Assembly (NCBI GenBank): GCA_009379735.1 | Contig: WHTB01000014.1 | Location: forward strand, 1 to 33,769 | DNA from: Propionibacteriales bacterium | Lineage (GTDB): Bacteria; Actinomycetota; Actinomycetes; Propionibacteriales; Nocardioidaceae | Length of the DNA stretch: 33,769 nucleotides | Direction: 5' to 3' | Position numbers and translations under genes: made by a program | The notes under the pieces: generated by a model | The model's input: only the letters and a program-made list of their open reading frames with translations | The model's database searches: none | What the model was told of the DNA's origin: nothing | Shown here: in pieces, positions 7,284 through 15,224 of the stretch | Layout of the letters: every line of letters starts with the position of its first letter | Numbering within the stretch: position 1 is the stretch's first letter

Positions 7284-8702
7284 ATGGCAAGAGCTACAGG
7301 TCGTCACGGGGATGAGTCCAGGGCCCTGCCCCGTGACTTGCTGCTGGATGTCGAGCTCCGGCGTGGACGACTGCGGAAGAACCTCCGCGAAACCCTGCGT
7401 TCGGCCATCCAGGAGGGGCGTCTGCTCGCCGGCACCATGCTGCCGTCGTCGCGCACGTTGGCCGCGGACCTCGGGGTGTCACGTGGCGTCGTGACTGATG
7501 TCTACGACCAGCTCGCCGCCGAGGGCTATCTCGTGATGACTCCGCGGCACGCACCGACGGTGGGTGGGGTTGCCAACGCCGTACGGGCCGAGCCGGAGCC
7601 GACGCCGCCGGCTTGGCGGTTCGACTTTGTCGCGACCACTCCGGACGTCGGGCTGTTCCCCCGCCGGGCCTGGGTCCGCGCGGTGGAGCGGTCGCTGCGA
7701 AGCGCCCCGGCCGACGCGCTGGGTTACGGCGACAGTCGCGGCCGGATCGAGCTCCGGCTGGCCGTCGCGGACTACCTGGCGCGCGTACGCGGGGTCAGGA
7801 CGGGACCGGAGCGGATCGTCATCACCCAGGGGTTCAGGCAGGCGCTCGACCTGCTGTGTCGGACCCTTGCGGCTCGCGGCTCCACGACGCTTGCGTTCGA
7901 GACGCCCTCCCTGCCGGACGCGTGGGCGACCGCCCGCGCGTCCGGACTCGAGCTGGTCGCGTGCCCGGTCGATCAAGACGGGCTTCGCGTCGACCGTCTC
8001 CACCGGATGCCCGCTGCTGCCGTCGTCGTCACGCCCGCCCACCAGTTCCCGACTGGCGCGGTGATGGCCCCCACCCGACGGACGGCGCTGGTGAGCTGGG
8101 CGGCTGGCGCGGGGCGGCTCATTGTCGAGGACGACTACGACGCCGAGTTCCGCTTCGACCGTCCTGCGGTCGGCGCCCTCCAGGGCCTCGATCCTGGTCG
8201 GGTCGTCCACGTCGGGACGGCGTCGAAGACACTCGCCCCGGGCGTCCGGCTGGGTTGGATGAGCCTGCCCGCCGACCTCGTCGGTGAGGTGCGCGCCAGC
8301 AAGGCAGCGGCCGACTCGGGCTCGCCGGCGATCGACCAGCTCGCCCTCGCCGACCTGATCTCGACCGGCGAGTACGACCGCCAAGTGGGCCGGGCGCGAC
8401 ATCTCTACCGCCGCCGTCGCGACCAGCTCGTCGATGCGCTCTCGGCCCGGCTGCCACAGCTGCCCGTGGACGGTGCGGCCGCCGGCCTCCACGTCCTCCT
8501 CCGGCTGCCGGACGGCGTCGACGACGACGAGGTTGCCCGCGAGGCCGGACGCCATGGCATCGGCGTGCGGGCGCTCTCGCCGATGCTGCTGGCCAGTGGG
8601 CCCGAACGCGGGCTCGTGCTCGGCTACGGACGGCTGCGGCCGGACAGCATCTACAAGGCCGTCGCAGCCCTCGCCCGCATCGTCAAGCCGGCGGCCGGCT
8701 AG
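7284..8702 (+). CDS. MocR-family (GntR-aminotransferase) transcriptional regulator
   Basis: The 472-residue protein joins an N-terminal GntR winged helix (about residues 35-88, LPSSRTLAADLGVSRGVVTD) to a fold-type I aminotransferase domain (about 110-470). The PLP site is complete: EDDYDAEFRFD near 282-292 and the Schiff-base lysine in SKTLAPGVRLGW at about residue 315. Such PdxR/MocR regulators use PLP or an amino compound as effector; the target is unknown here. ATG 7284 follows TACGTT at 7269-7274 by nine bases with no ribosome binding site, consistent with a leaderless start. Upstream in-frame starts would add sequence without similarity. Confidence 0.92.
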   Translation: MARATGRHGDESRALPRDLLLDVELRRGRLRKNLRETLRSAIQEGRLLAGTMLPSSRTLAADLGVSRGVVTDVYDQLAAEGYLVMTPRHAPTVGGVANAVRAEPEPTPPAWRFDFVATTPDVGLFPRRAWVRAVERSLRSAPADALGYGDSRGRIELRLAVADYLARVRGVRTGPERIVITQGFRQALDLLCRTLAARGSTTLAFETPSLPDAWATARASGLELVACPVDQDGLRVDRLHRMPAAAVVVTPAHQFPTGAVMAPTRRTALVSWAAGAGRLIVEDDYDAEFRFDRPAVGALQGLDPGRVVHVGTASKTLAPGVRLGWMSLPADLVGEVRASKAAADSGSPAIDQLALADLISTGEYDRQVGRARHLYRRRRDQLVDALSARLPQLPVDGAAAGLHVLLRLPDGVDDDEVAREAGRHGIGVRALSPMLLASGPERGLVLGYGRLRPDSIYKAVAALARIVKPAAG

Positions 8703-8778
8703 CACCTCGCGTGGCCTCATCGCGCGCTGCGGCTGTGGATCTGTCCACCCGGCCGGTCGTGACGGATGCTGAGGCGCA

Positions 8779-9651
8779 ATGAGCGAGCGCGCGCGATATC
8801 CGGCCGGCGTCCCGTGCTGGGTCGAGACTCTGCAGCCGGACCTGTCGGCTGCCCTGGCCTTCTACGGACCTCTGTTCGGGTGGGAGTTCGCCGGGCCGAG
8901 CCCGATGCCCGGTGAACCGCCGGAGCAGTACTTCGTTGCCCGGGTAAGCGGCCGCGACGTGGCTGGAGTCGGCTCGCCACCTCGTGAAGGGCGCACCGGT
9001 GCACCTACGTGGAGGACCAGCATTCGGGTCGACAGCGCCGACGAGGCCGCCGCGAGGGCGATCACGGCCGGGGGCTCGCTTCGCAGCGGTCCGCTCGACA
9101 TTCCGGCCGCCGGTCGCCTGGCAGTGCTCGCCGATCCGGCAGGGGCACTGGTCGGGGTCTGGGAGGCGAGAGCGCGCGAGGGCGCCCAACTAGTCAACGA
9201 GCCGCGGGCGTGGGCGCTGAGCGCGCTCCGCAGCGCCGACCCGGATGGCTCGCGGAAGTTCTACGGTTCGGTGTTCGGCTGGCAGCCCGAGACGCTGGGT
9301 GCACCAGGCAGCCAGCTGACGCTCTGGCGGTTGCCGGGGTACGTGGGCGGTCAGCCGAACCAACCGGTACCGCGTGACGTTGTCGGCATCATGACGCCAC
9401 TCGGCGACAACGCCTCTCCTGACGAGCAACTGTCTCACTGGAGCGTCGACTTCTTCGTCGACGACGTCGACGCATCCGCCGACCGCGCCGCCAAACTCGG
9501 GGGCACGGTAGTCGTCCCGCCGCACGACACACCCGGGTTCAGGGGCGCCGTCCTGGCGGACCCGCAGGGGGCGGTGTTTTCCGTCAGCATGCAGACTGCC
9601 GCTACCACACCCCCGGTTCACGATGCCGCACCTGGCCAGGTCAGGAGCTGA
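8779..9651 (+). CDS. Two-domain VOC family protein
   Basis: The 290-residue protein contains two vicinal-oxygen-chelate domains. The first (about 8-128) starts GVPCWVETLQPDLSAALAFYGPLFGWEF; the second (about 140-272) contains GSRKFYGSVFGWQPE and ends AVLADPQGAVFSV. Paired VOC modules occur in glyoxalase-like, extradiol dioxygenase-like and antibiotic-binding proteins, and here the activity is undefined. ATG 8779 follows GAGGCGCA. Its 3' end overlaps the start of the DUF427 gene by 29 bases, implying co-expression. The N-terminus resembles the truncated VOC stub at 5418 in family but is not a copy of it. Confidence 0.87.
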   Translation: MSERARYPAGVPCWVETLQPDLSAALAFYGPLFGWEFAGPSPMPGEPPEQYFVARVSGRDVAGVGSPPREGRTGAPTWRTSIRVDSADEAAARAITAGGSLRSGPLDIPAAGRLAVLADPAGALVGVWEARAREGAQLVNEPRAWALSALRSADPDGSRKFYGSVFGWQPETLGAPGSQLTLWRLPGYVGGQPNQPVPRDVVGIMTPLGDNASPDEQLSHWSVDFFVDDVDASADRAAKLGGTVVVPPHDTPGFRGAVLADPQGAVFSVSMQTAATTPPVHDAAPGQVRS

Positions 9652-10399
9652 CGACATCGTGCCCGGGCGACGTGTTCCCGACGGCTTGCTGATCGAGATC
9701 AGCCCGCGGTGGGTACGGATGTACTTCGGCGGCACGAAGGTCGCAGACACCAGACGAGCACTCCTCGTCCTCGAGCCCAGTCGGCCGGCCACGTACTGGA
9801 TCCCCCTCGAGGACGTCCGGCGTGACCACCTGACGGCCGACAATCGCAGCGTCGGGTCGCCGACGCAGCTCTGGACTCTGCGCGTCGGCGATCGAGTTGC
9901 TAAGCAGGTGGCCTGGAGCTACCCGCACCCAGAACATGAGTGGGCGGCTCTGAGAGATCACATCGCCTTCGACGCCGAACGGATGGATGCGTGGTACGAG
10001 GAGGACGACGAGGTCTTCGCCCACCCGCTGAGTCCGTACCACCGCGTCGACGTCCGACGCAGCTCCCGTCGCGTCACGGTGGTGATCGGGGACCAGACGG
10101 TAGCGGACACGGCTCGTCCGTCGCTGCTGTTCGAGACCGGTCTACCGACCTGTTACTACCTCCCTCAGCAGGACGTCCGGATGGATCTGCTCGTGCCCAG
10201 CGACATGTCGACCACATGCCCGTACAAGGGGGTGGCCCGATACTGGTCGGTTCGAGTCGGGGACGTCCTCATCAAGGAAGTGGCGTGGAGCTACCCAGCG
10301 CCGATCGCCGAGTGCCGCAAGATCGAGAATCTGGTGAGCTTCTACAACGGCAAGGTCGACATCCTCGTCGATGACGAGCCGAAGGCGTGGCGGCCGTGA
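9623..10399 (+). CDS. Tandem DUF427 domain protein
   Basis: The 258-residue protein has two DUF427 repeats. The first (about 20-115) has the patterns VRMYFGGTKVADTRRALLV and VAKQVAWSYPHP. The second (about 140-240) repeats them as VTVVIGDQTVADTARPSLL and LIKEVAWSYPAP, with YYLPQQDVRMDLL. DUF427 folds are small beta-rich domains without an established biochemical role. The first ATG overlaps the upstream VOC gene by 29 bases; a later GTG near 9660 is an alternative start. Overlap indicates translation coupled to the VOC gene. Confidence 0.85.
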   Translation: MPHLARSGADDIVPGRRVPDGLLIEISPRWVRMYFGGTKVADTRRALLVLEPSRPATYWIPLEDVRRDHLTADNRSVGSPTQLWTLRVGDRVAKQVAWSYPHPEHEWAALRDHIAFDAERMDAWYEEDDEVFAHPLSPYHRVDVRRSSRRVTVVIGDQTVADTARPSLLFETGLPTCYYLPQQDVRMDLLVPSDMSTTCPYKGVARYWSVRVGDVLIKEVAWSYPAPIAECRKIENLVSFYNGKVDILVDDEPKAWRP

Positions 10400-10414
10400 C
10401 CGCGCGTTGGTCAC
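10396..10414 (+). terminator. Possible short stem-loop at the end of the DUF427 gene
   Basis: GTGACC (10396-10401) and GGTCAC (10409-10414) form a perfect six-base-pair stem with a seven-base loop that includes the stop codon region. No T-run follows. It may be a weak intrinsic terminator of the kind found in high-GC genomes, or chance. Confidence 0.25.
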
Positions 10415-10435
10415 CGTGGCGGGCAACGTATCGGA

Positions 10436-10467
10436 TTCGGCTGTGGCCGAAGGGTTCGGCTGAGCCG
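10436..10467. promoter_or_regulatory. Palindromes before the DUF5937/ArsR regulator (candidate operators)
   Basis: TTCGGC-TGTG-GCCGAA at 10436-10451 is a perfect six-base inverted repeat, and a related TTCGGC-TGA-GCCG follows at 10455-10467. A third match, TTCGGC-CTGA-GCCGAA, sits at 11561-11576 beyond the regulator, before the lipoprotein gene. The shared sequence and placement suggest binding sites of the regulator. Confidence 0.45.
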
Positions 10468-10490
10468 CGTTCTGGAGCTGGACTCGTACC

Positions 10491-11495
10491 GTGATCGAGT
10501 TCAGGCTGAGCCCTGACTCGTTGGGACGAGCCAAGTTCGCGCGGTCTCCCATCGCGGAGGTCGCTACGAGCCTGCGTGCCGCCGCAGCTCCGCTGGACGG
10601 TCCGATCGTTCACCCGTACCTGCGCGAGGCCGGTCGGCAGCTGTCGACGGGCGACCTTCACCTGCTCAGGGCGATCGTCCCGCAGGGGAGCTGCGTCCCC
10701 GACTTCATGTTCGCCTGGTCTGTCGACCCGAGGACCACGATCGCCGACCAGCTCACCGACCTCCTCGAGCTGCCCGACGAGGAGCTGGCCCGCGACATCC
10801 GGGCGGTGTGGCGCGACCGCCCGATGCCAGAGCCGGCCCGACGGACCATCACGACGGGTCGCGCCGGGCGGGAGGCCTTGGTGCAGGCCATCAGCAACTA
10901 CTGGGACATCGCCATCGCACCGCAGTGGACGCGCATGCGCGCCGTCATCGACGACGACATCTCCTATCGCGCGACCCGCGTCCTCGCCGGCGGTCTGTAC
11001 GACCTTCTGACTGACCTGCATTCCGAGGTCACCCTCCATTCAAGTGTGCTGTGCGTCGACAAGCCGCACTTGCCCAACGCCGCCTACCTGGAGGCCGAGC
11101 TCACGCTCGTCCCCTCTGTCTTCGCGTGGCCCCAGCTGGTGGTTGCCCAAGCGCGACCAGGCCAGTTTGAGCTGGTATACCCAGCGCGTGGAATAGGGCG
11201 GACCCGGTCGGTTACGAGCGCTGACGAAACCGCTGATCCCTTGGGTGCACTTCTCGGGCGCACCCGGGCGGCCATTCTCCGGCGCCTGGTCATCCCAATG
11301 TCCACCACTCATCTCGCGGCCGAGCTCGGACAAAGTCCGGGAACGGTCAGCGAGCATCTGGCCATCCTTCGACGCAGTGGCTTGGTAACGTCTTGGCGCT
11401 CCGGACGAAATGTTATGTACCGGATCACGCCGCTGGCCTCATCGGTAGTCGAGGTCTCCAGCCTCGGAACGGACGTGCCGCAGCAGTCCTCCTGA
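10491..11495 (+). CDS. DUF5937-type transcriptional regulator with C-terminal ArsR winged helix
   Basis: The 334-residue protein begins VIEFRLSPDSLGRAKFARSPI, typical of the DUF5937 N-terminal region of actinobacterial regulators. It ends with an ArsR-like winged helix (about 255-325): RAAILRRLVIPMSTTHLAAE, then SPGTVSEHLAILRRSGLV. The N-terminal part is presumed to sense a ligand; none is known. The start is GTG 10491, chosen from the conserved N-terminus. No metal-binding cysteine motif typical of ArsR sensors is seen. Matching palindromes lie upstream of it and between it and the downstream peptide-type lipoprotein gene, suggesting autoregulation and control of that gene. Confidence 0.85.
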   Translation: MIEFRLSPDSLGRAKFARSPIAEVATSLRAAAAPLDGPIVHPYLREAGRQLSTGDLHLLRAIVPQGSCVPDFMFAWSVDPRTTIADQLTDLLELPDEELARDIRAVWRDRPMPEPARRTITTGRAGREALVQAISNYWDIAIAPQWTRMRAVIDDDISYRATRVLAGGLYDLLTDLHSEVTLHSSVLCVDKPHLPNAAYLEAELTLVPSVFAWPQLVVAQARPGQFELVYPARGIGRTRSVTSADETADPLGALLGRTRAAILRRLVIPMSTTHLAAELGQSPGTVSEHLAILRRSGLVTSWRSGRNVMYRITPLASSVVEVSSLGTDVPQQSS

Positions 11496-11560
11496 GCGAC
11501 GACGGCGACTAAGCCAACAATGCGACAGCACGTCGACGCTGCGCAGAAAGCCACCTCCAG

Positions 11561-11576
11561 TTCGGCCTGAGCCGAA
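11561..11576. promoter_or_regulatory. Palindrome TTCGGC-CTGA-GCCGAA upstream of the peptide-binding lipoprotein gene
   Basis: A perfect six-base inverted repeat with a four-base centre, about 130 bases before ATG 11709. It matches the palindromes at 10436-10467 on the other side of the DUF5937 regulator gene. Probably an operator for that regulator (inference). Confidence 0.45.
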
Positions 11577-11708
11577 TGACTAACTCGCACTCGCGTCGAA
11601 TCAATAACGGTCGGCCACGCCAGCGGCTTTTGCGTATACGCGGGGAATCGCGACAGCAATGATCCGTGCACTGTCTTGGCTGGGAAACGCGGGAAAGGAA
11701 AGACAACG

Positions 11709-13316
11709 ATGAGAAGAGCACTCCGTTGCGACGCACGTGTGCTGATCGCTCTCGCCGGCACTCTCTTGGTCGCCGCGTGCAGTGGCGGGGCCACCGGCGA
11801 CGGTGGTGCACAGGCCGACTCGGACGGCCCATCCGGTGGCACGTTCAGCATCAACCTGACCGAGCCGTCATTCCTGGCACCCGCCTCGCAGTGCTACGAG
11901 TCCGAGTGCTACAAGGTGCTCAACCTGGTCAACGACCCGCTGGTCAATGTCGACACCGAGACCGGCGAGCTGGTCTTCAACGGGCTCGCGGAGAGCATCG
12001 AACCCGACGAGGACCAGGGAGTGTGGACGGTCGTCCTCAGAGAAGGTCGCACCTTCCAGAACGGTGAGCCGATCAACGCCGAGGCGCTGATCACCACTTG
12101 GTCCTACACCGCCGACCCGGCCAACGAGGCGAACACGGCGGGCTTCATGTCGCATATCGAGGGCGCCGGTGAGGGCGAGTCGATCAGTGGTCTACGCATG
12201 GTCGACGACCTGACCGTCGAAGTCACGCTCACCGGACCGTTCTCGCAGTTCGGGGCACAGATGAGCTACGGCCCGGCGTTCACGCCGATGGCGCCGGAGT
12301 GCATGGCTGACGCCGAGGCGTGCAACGAGGCACCGATCGGTTCCGGCCCGTACATGATCGACGGCCAGTGGAACCACGACCAGGCCATCACCGTGACCAA
12401 GTGGTCTGACTACCAGGGTGACCTGACCGGCCAGGCCGACACGGTCGAGTTCACCATGTTCGCCGACATGGTCGCGGCGTTCCGCGCCTTCCAGGGCGGC
12501 ACGCTTGACGTGCTCGACGCGGTTGAGCCGACCATCTACGGCGAGGCCGTGCAGGCGGCCGGCGACCGGATCACCACCACTGAGACCGGCAACCTGACCT
12601 ACATGGGCTTCCCGACCCAGACGGCCCCGTTCGACTCGGTCGAGTACCGCCAGGCCGTCTCGCAGGCGTTCGACCGGCAGGCGATCATCGACAGTCTGCT
12701 GAACGGTCAGGCCAAGGCGTCGACCGACATCGTCACCCCGCCGATCCCGGGCTCGCGTGACGACGCGTGCAACTACTGCGAGATAGACGTCGAAACTGCG
12801 GCGCAGTCGTTCGCCGCAGCCGGCGGCGCCGAAGGCGACACCATCGAGCTCTGGTTCAACGCAGGCAGCGGCCACGAGAGTTGGGTCGAGGCGATCGGCA
12901 ACGAGCTGAAGAACAACCTCGGCATCAACTTCACCATGAAGGGCGTCGAGTGGGCCCAGTACCTCGAGACCCTGGACACCGGCAACTTCACCGGCCCCTT
13001 CCGCGCCGGCTGGGGCATGGACTACCCGTCCCCGGAGAACTACCTGCGTCCAATCGTCGGCACCGGCGGCGACACCAACTACAGCCAGTACTCCAACAAG
13101 GAGGTCGACGACCTGCTCGTCCAAGGCGACCAGGCCGCCACCACCGAGGAGGCCTACGCCTTCTACCAGCAAGCCGGTGACATCGCACTCGAGGAGATGC
13201 CGATCCTGCCGCTGTGGAGCGGCATCAACAACACCATCTGGAGCGAGAACGTCGACAACGTCGTGTACGACGGGCTCCGCGCCGAGGTCAACCTGCTCGA
13301 CGTGACCGTCAACTAG
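11709..13316 (+). CDS. Peptide/nickel-type ABC transporter substrate-binding lipoprotein (SBP family 5)
   Basis: The 535-residue protein has a lipoprotein signal peptide (LVAACSG, lipid-accepting Cys at about 24) and the SBP_bac_5 fold throughout. Landmarks include VVLREGRTFQNGEPINAEAL, a YRQAVSQAFDRQAIIDSLL helix and the C-terminal GWGMDYPSPENYLRP plus MPILPLW segments. It would capture oligopeptides or other solutes outside the membrane for a Dpp/Opp-type permease. ATG 11709 follows GGAAAGGAAA; earlier in-frame starts lack support. No permease or ATPase genes are adjacent. Downstream lies a chimeric ORF, so the partner genes may have been lost or lie elsewhere. Confidence 0.92.
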   Translation: MRRALRCDARVLIALAGTLLVAACSGGATGDGGAQADSDGPSGGTFSINLTEPSFLAPASQCYESECYKVLNLVNDPLVNVDTETGELVFNGLAESIEPDEDQGVWTVVLREGRTFQNGEPINAEALITTWSYTADPANEANTAGFMSHIEGAGEGESISGLRMVDDLTVEVTLTGPFSQFGAQMSYGPAFTPMAPECMADAEACNEAPIGSGPYMIDGQWNHDQAITVTKWSDYQGDLTGQADTVEFTMFADMVAAFRAFQGGTLDVLDAVEPTIYGEAVQAAGDRITTTETGNLTYMGFPTQTAPFDSVEYRQAVSQAFDRQAIIDSLLNGQAKASTDIVTPPIPGSRDDACNYCEIDVETAAQSFAAAGGAEGDTIELWFNAGSGHESWVEAIGNELKNNLGINFTMKGVEWAQYLETLDTGNFTGPFRAGWGMDYPSPENYLRPIVGTGGDTNYSQYSNKEVDDLLVQGDQAATTEEAYAFYQQAGDIALEEMPILPLWSGINNTIWSENVDNVVYDGLRAEVNLLDVTVN

Positions 13317-13421
13317 AAGGTCCAGTACCCCGACGTCGAACGCCGTGCAGATGAGGGTGAGTCGCATGCGGTTTGCAGAGTACGTCGTGGCCGTGGACGG
13401 GATCCGTGCTTGGCGGGGCCT

Positions 13422-14105
13422 TCAGGTCAGCTGTGCGATCATCTGGTCGGCGGCGACGATCAGCTCGTCGCGTGCCGTGTCGCTGGGCACGTAGCGTGGA
13501 TCGGATGCCTGTCGCTTGAACTCTTCCAGATCGGTGATCGCGAGTGACGGTGTACCTCGTTGAACGGCACGTTCGGCAAAGAGCAAGCAGAACTCCAGCC
13601 GCCCGGCACCCGCGAAGGTGACCTGTCCGGTGGCTTCGAACTGCGCGATCAGCTGCCGCATGTCGTCGAACGTGATCGATTCCTCTTTGGTGGTCACGCT
13701 GACCGGCAGCGCGCCACGATGACCGGCGTCGGCCGGTGCGGAGAAGCTCAGCGCGGCCAGCAGAAGCCAGTCCGAGAGCTCCGGCAGCAGCGGCCGCAGT
13801 GCTCCGGCAACGGGGGAGAGCGTGGCAGCCGCCAGACCGTCGCCCAGGCCACGAATCGCCTCGGTCACTGGCCCGAGGGGAAAGGGTTCACGGATCCGGC
13901 TGCAGGCGCCGATCGCCCAGCGGTGCGCGGCGAGCTCTTGCCGGTCCGCCAGTTCGGTCACCAGTCGGGTCTTGCCGAGCCCCGCATCTCCTTGCAGCGT
14001 CACCACAGTCGGCGGCGCCAGCACCGCCGCGACCAGCGACTCCAGCTCCGCGTCCCGCCCCACCAGGGCCGGCGACACCAACCGCCGGCCGCTCACGACT
14101 CTCAT
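13422..14105 (-). pseudogene. Chimeric ORF: LuxR-family ATPase N-terminus fused to a FIMAH domain
   Basis: The 227-residue frame starts like large LuxR-family AAA regulators (SPALVGRDAELESLVAAVLA, Walker A GDAGLGKT at 39-46, then IREPFPLGPV). It leaves that family near residue 112 (LLPELSDW). The rest (about 119-227) is unrelated: FSAPADAGHRGALPVSVTT, then a FIMAH-type domain (about 144-226: QLIAQFEATGQVTFAGAGRL and LIVAADQMIAQL). FIMAH domains normally end secreted proteins, while LuxR ATPases are cytoplasmic and about 900 residues long. The junction lies near 13739-13769. No ribosome binding site precedes the ATG. The simplest reading is an in-frame deletion fusing two genes; it is probably non-functional. 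Confidence 0.65.
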
Positions 14106-14130
14106 GTGATGGCGGTTGCTGCCGGGCCGG

Positions 14131-14256
14131 TCACTCGTTGAGCCACCGGGCGTCCGTGGTCACGAGGTAACCGTAGACCAACGAAGCGTGCCTGCTGCCG
14201 CCGTTGAAGCTGCAGCCGCCCGTCGGACCATCGCGCGTACGGTCGTACTGGTCCAT
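14131..14256 (-). CDS. Short unidentified ORF, possibly a C-terminal remnant
   Basis: A 41-residue frame (MDQYDRTRDGPTGGCSFNGG to the stop after DARWLNE) lies upstream of the chimeric ORF on the same strand. The composition (aromatic, Gly- and Ser-rich, one Cys) looks like the end of a secreted protein. The frame stays open upstream into the divergent hydrolase gene, which suggests a truncated longer gene. I recognise no family and see no ribosome binding site. Confidence 0.25.
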   Translation of the reverse strand: MDQYDRTRDGPTGGCSFNGGSRHASLVYGYLVTTDARWLNE

Positions 14257-14282
14257 TCCCAGATCGGCAGGAGCGACGTCTG

Positions 14283-15203
14283 ATGACTGTCCCGCTACCG
14301 GGCACCTTCGAGCAGCGGTCCGTGGAGGTCGGCGAGGTCACCATCAACACGGTGACCGCGGGTTCAGGGCCACCGGTGCTCTTCTTGCACGGCTACCCCC
14401 AGAGCCACCTGATCTGGCACCAGGTCGCACCCGCCCTGGCCACCAGCTACACCGTCGTCCTGACCGACCTCCGCGGGTACGGGGACAGCTCCAAACCAGA
14501 CTCCGCGCCCGACCACGCGCCGTACTCGAAGCGGGCGATGGCGACTGATCAGCACCGTGTCATGCACGCGCTCGGCTTCGACCGCTACGCGGTGGTCGGA
14601 CACGACCGTGGCGCACGGGTGGCCCACCGCCTGGCCCTGGACTTCCCCGATGCCGTGCTCGCCCTAGCCGTACTCGACATCGTGCCTACCAGCTACGCCT
14701 TCAGCCAGGTCGACGCCACCTTCGGCCTCGGCTACTACCACTGGTTCTTCCTGGCCGCCGGCAACGGCATCCCCGAGAGACTCATCGGGCATGATCCCGA
14801 GTTCTGGATCCGCGCACACATGACCGGACGCCACCACGGAGGCACCGCTCTCGACGAGGCAGCCATCGACGAGTACGTCCGCTGCTTCACCGACCCAAGA
14901 ACCATCCACGCATCCTGTGAGGACTACCGAGCCGCGGCCTCGATCGACCTCGAACACGACGCCGCCGACGCCGCCGACGGTCGCAAGCTCACCTGCCCCA
15001 CCTTGCTGCTCTGGGGAGCCCACGGTTTCGTCGGCAGGAACTACGACGTGATGAGCGCGTGGCGCGACTACGCCACCACCATCGAAGGCGAACCGCTCCC
15101 GTGTGACCACTACGTCCCTGAGGAAGCCCCGACCGAGACCACGTCGAGGCTGACCTCGTTCCTGGACAAGCACGTACGTCGAAGCGAGGCAACCTCAGTG
15201 TGA
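14283..15203 (+). CDS. Alpha/beta hydrolase of the haloacetate (fluoroacetate) dehalogenase type
   Basis: The 306-residue alpha/beta hydrolase has the full catalytic set of fluoroacetate dehalogenases. The nucleophile Asp 108 is in GHDRGARV, with substrate-carboxylate arginines 109 and 112. The acid is Asp 132 (VLDIVPT), and the base His 276 is in CDHYVPEEAP. The halide-binding trio is His 153, Trp 154 (YYHWFF) and Tyr 215 (CEDYRAAA). From memory, the Rhodopseudomonas enzyme uses Asp 110, Arg 111, Arg 114, Asp 134, His 155, Trp 156, Tyr 219 and His 280, a near-constant offset. These enzymes hydrolyse haloacetates to glycolate in the cytoplasm. An epoxide hydrolase-like role remains possible. 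ATG 14283 follows AGGAG by nine bases. Confidence 0.88.
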   Translation: MTVPLPGTFEQRSVEVGEVTINTVTAGSGPPVLFLHGYPQSHLIWHQVAPALATSYTVVLTDLRGYGDSSKPDSAPDHAPYSKRAMATDQHRVMHALGFDRYAVVGHDRGARVAHRLALDFPDAVLALAVLDIVPTSYAFSQVDATFGLGYYHWFFLAAGNGIPERLIGHDPEFWIRAHMTGRHHGGTALDEAAIDEYVRCFTDPRTIHASCEDYRAAASIDLEHDAADAADGRKLTCPTLLLWGAHGFVGRNYDVMSAWRDYATTIEGEPLPCDHYVPEEAPTETTSRLTSFLDKHVRRSEATSV

Positions 15204-15224
15204 CGGCTCTCCACCATCGCCGGC

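Noticed and set aside
11632-11641. Palindrome GCGTATACGC as an operator of the lipoprotein gene
   Set aside because: It is only ten bases with no second copy; it could simply include a -10-like element. The TTCGGC palindrome is better supported.
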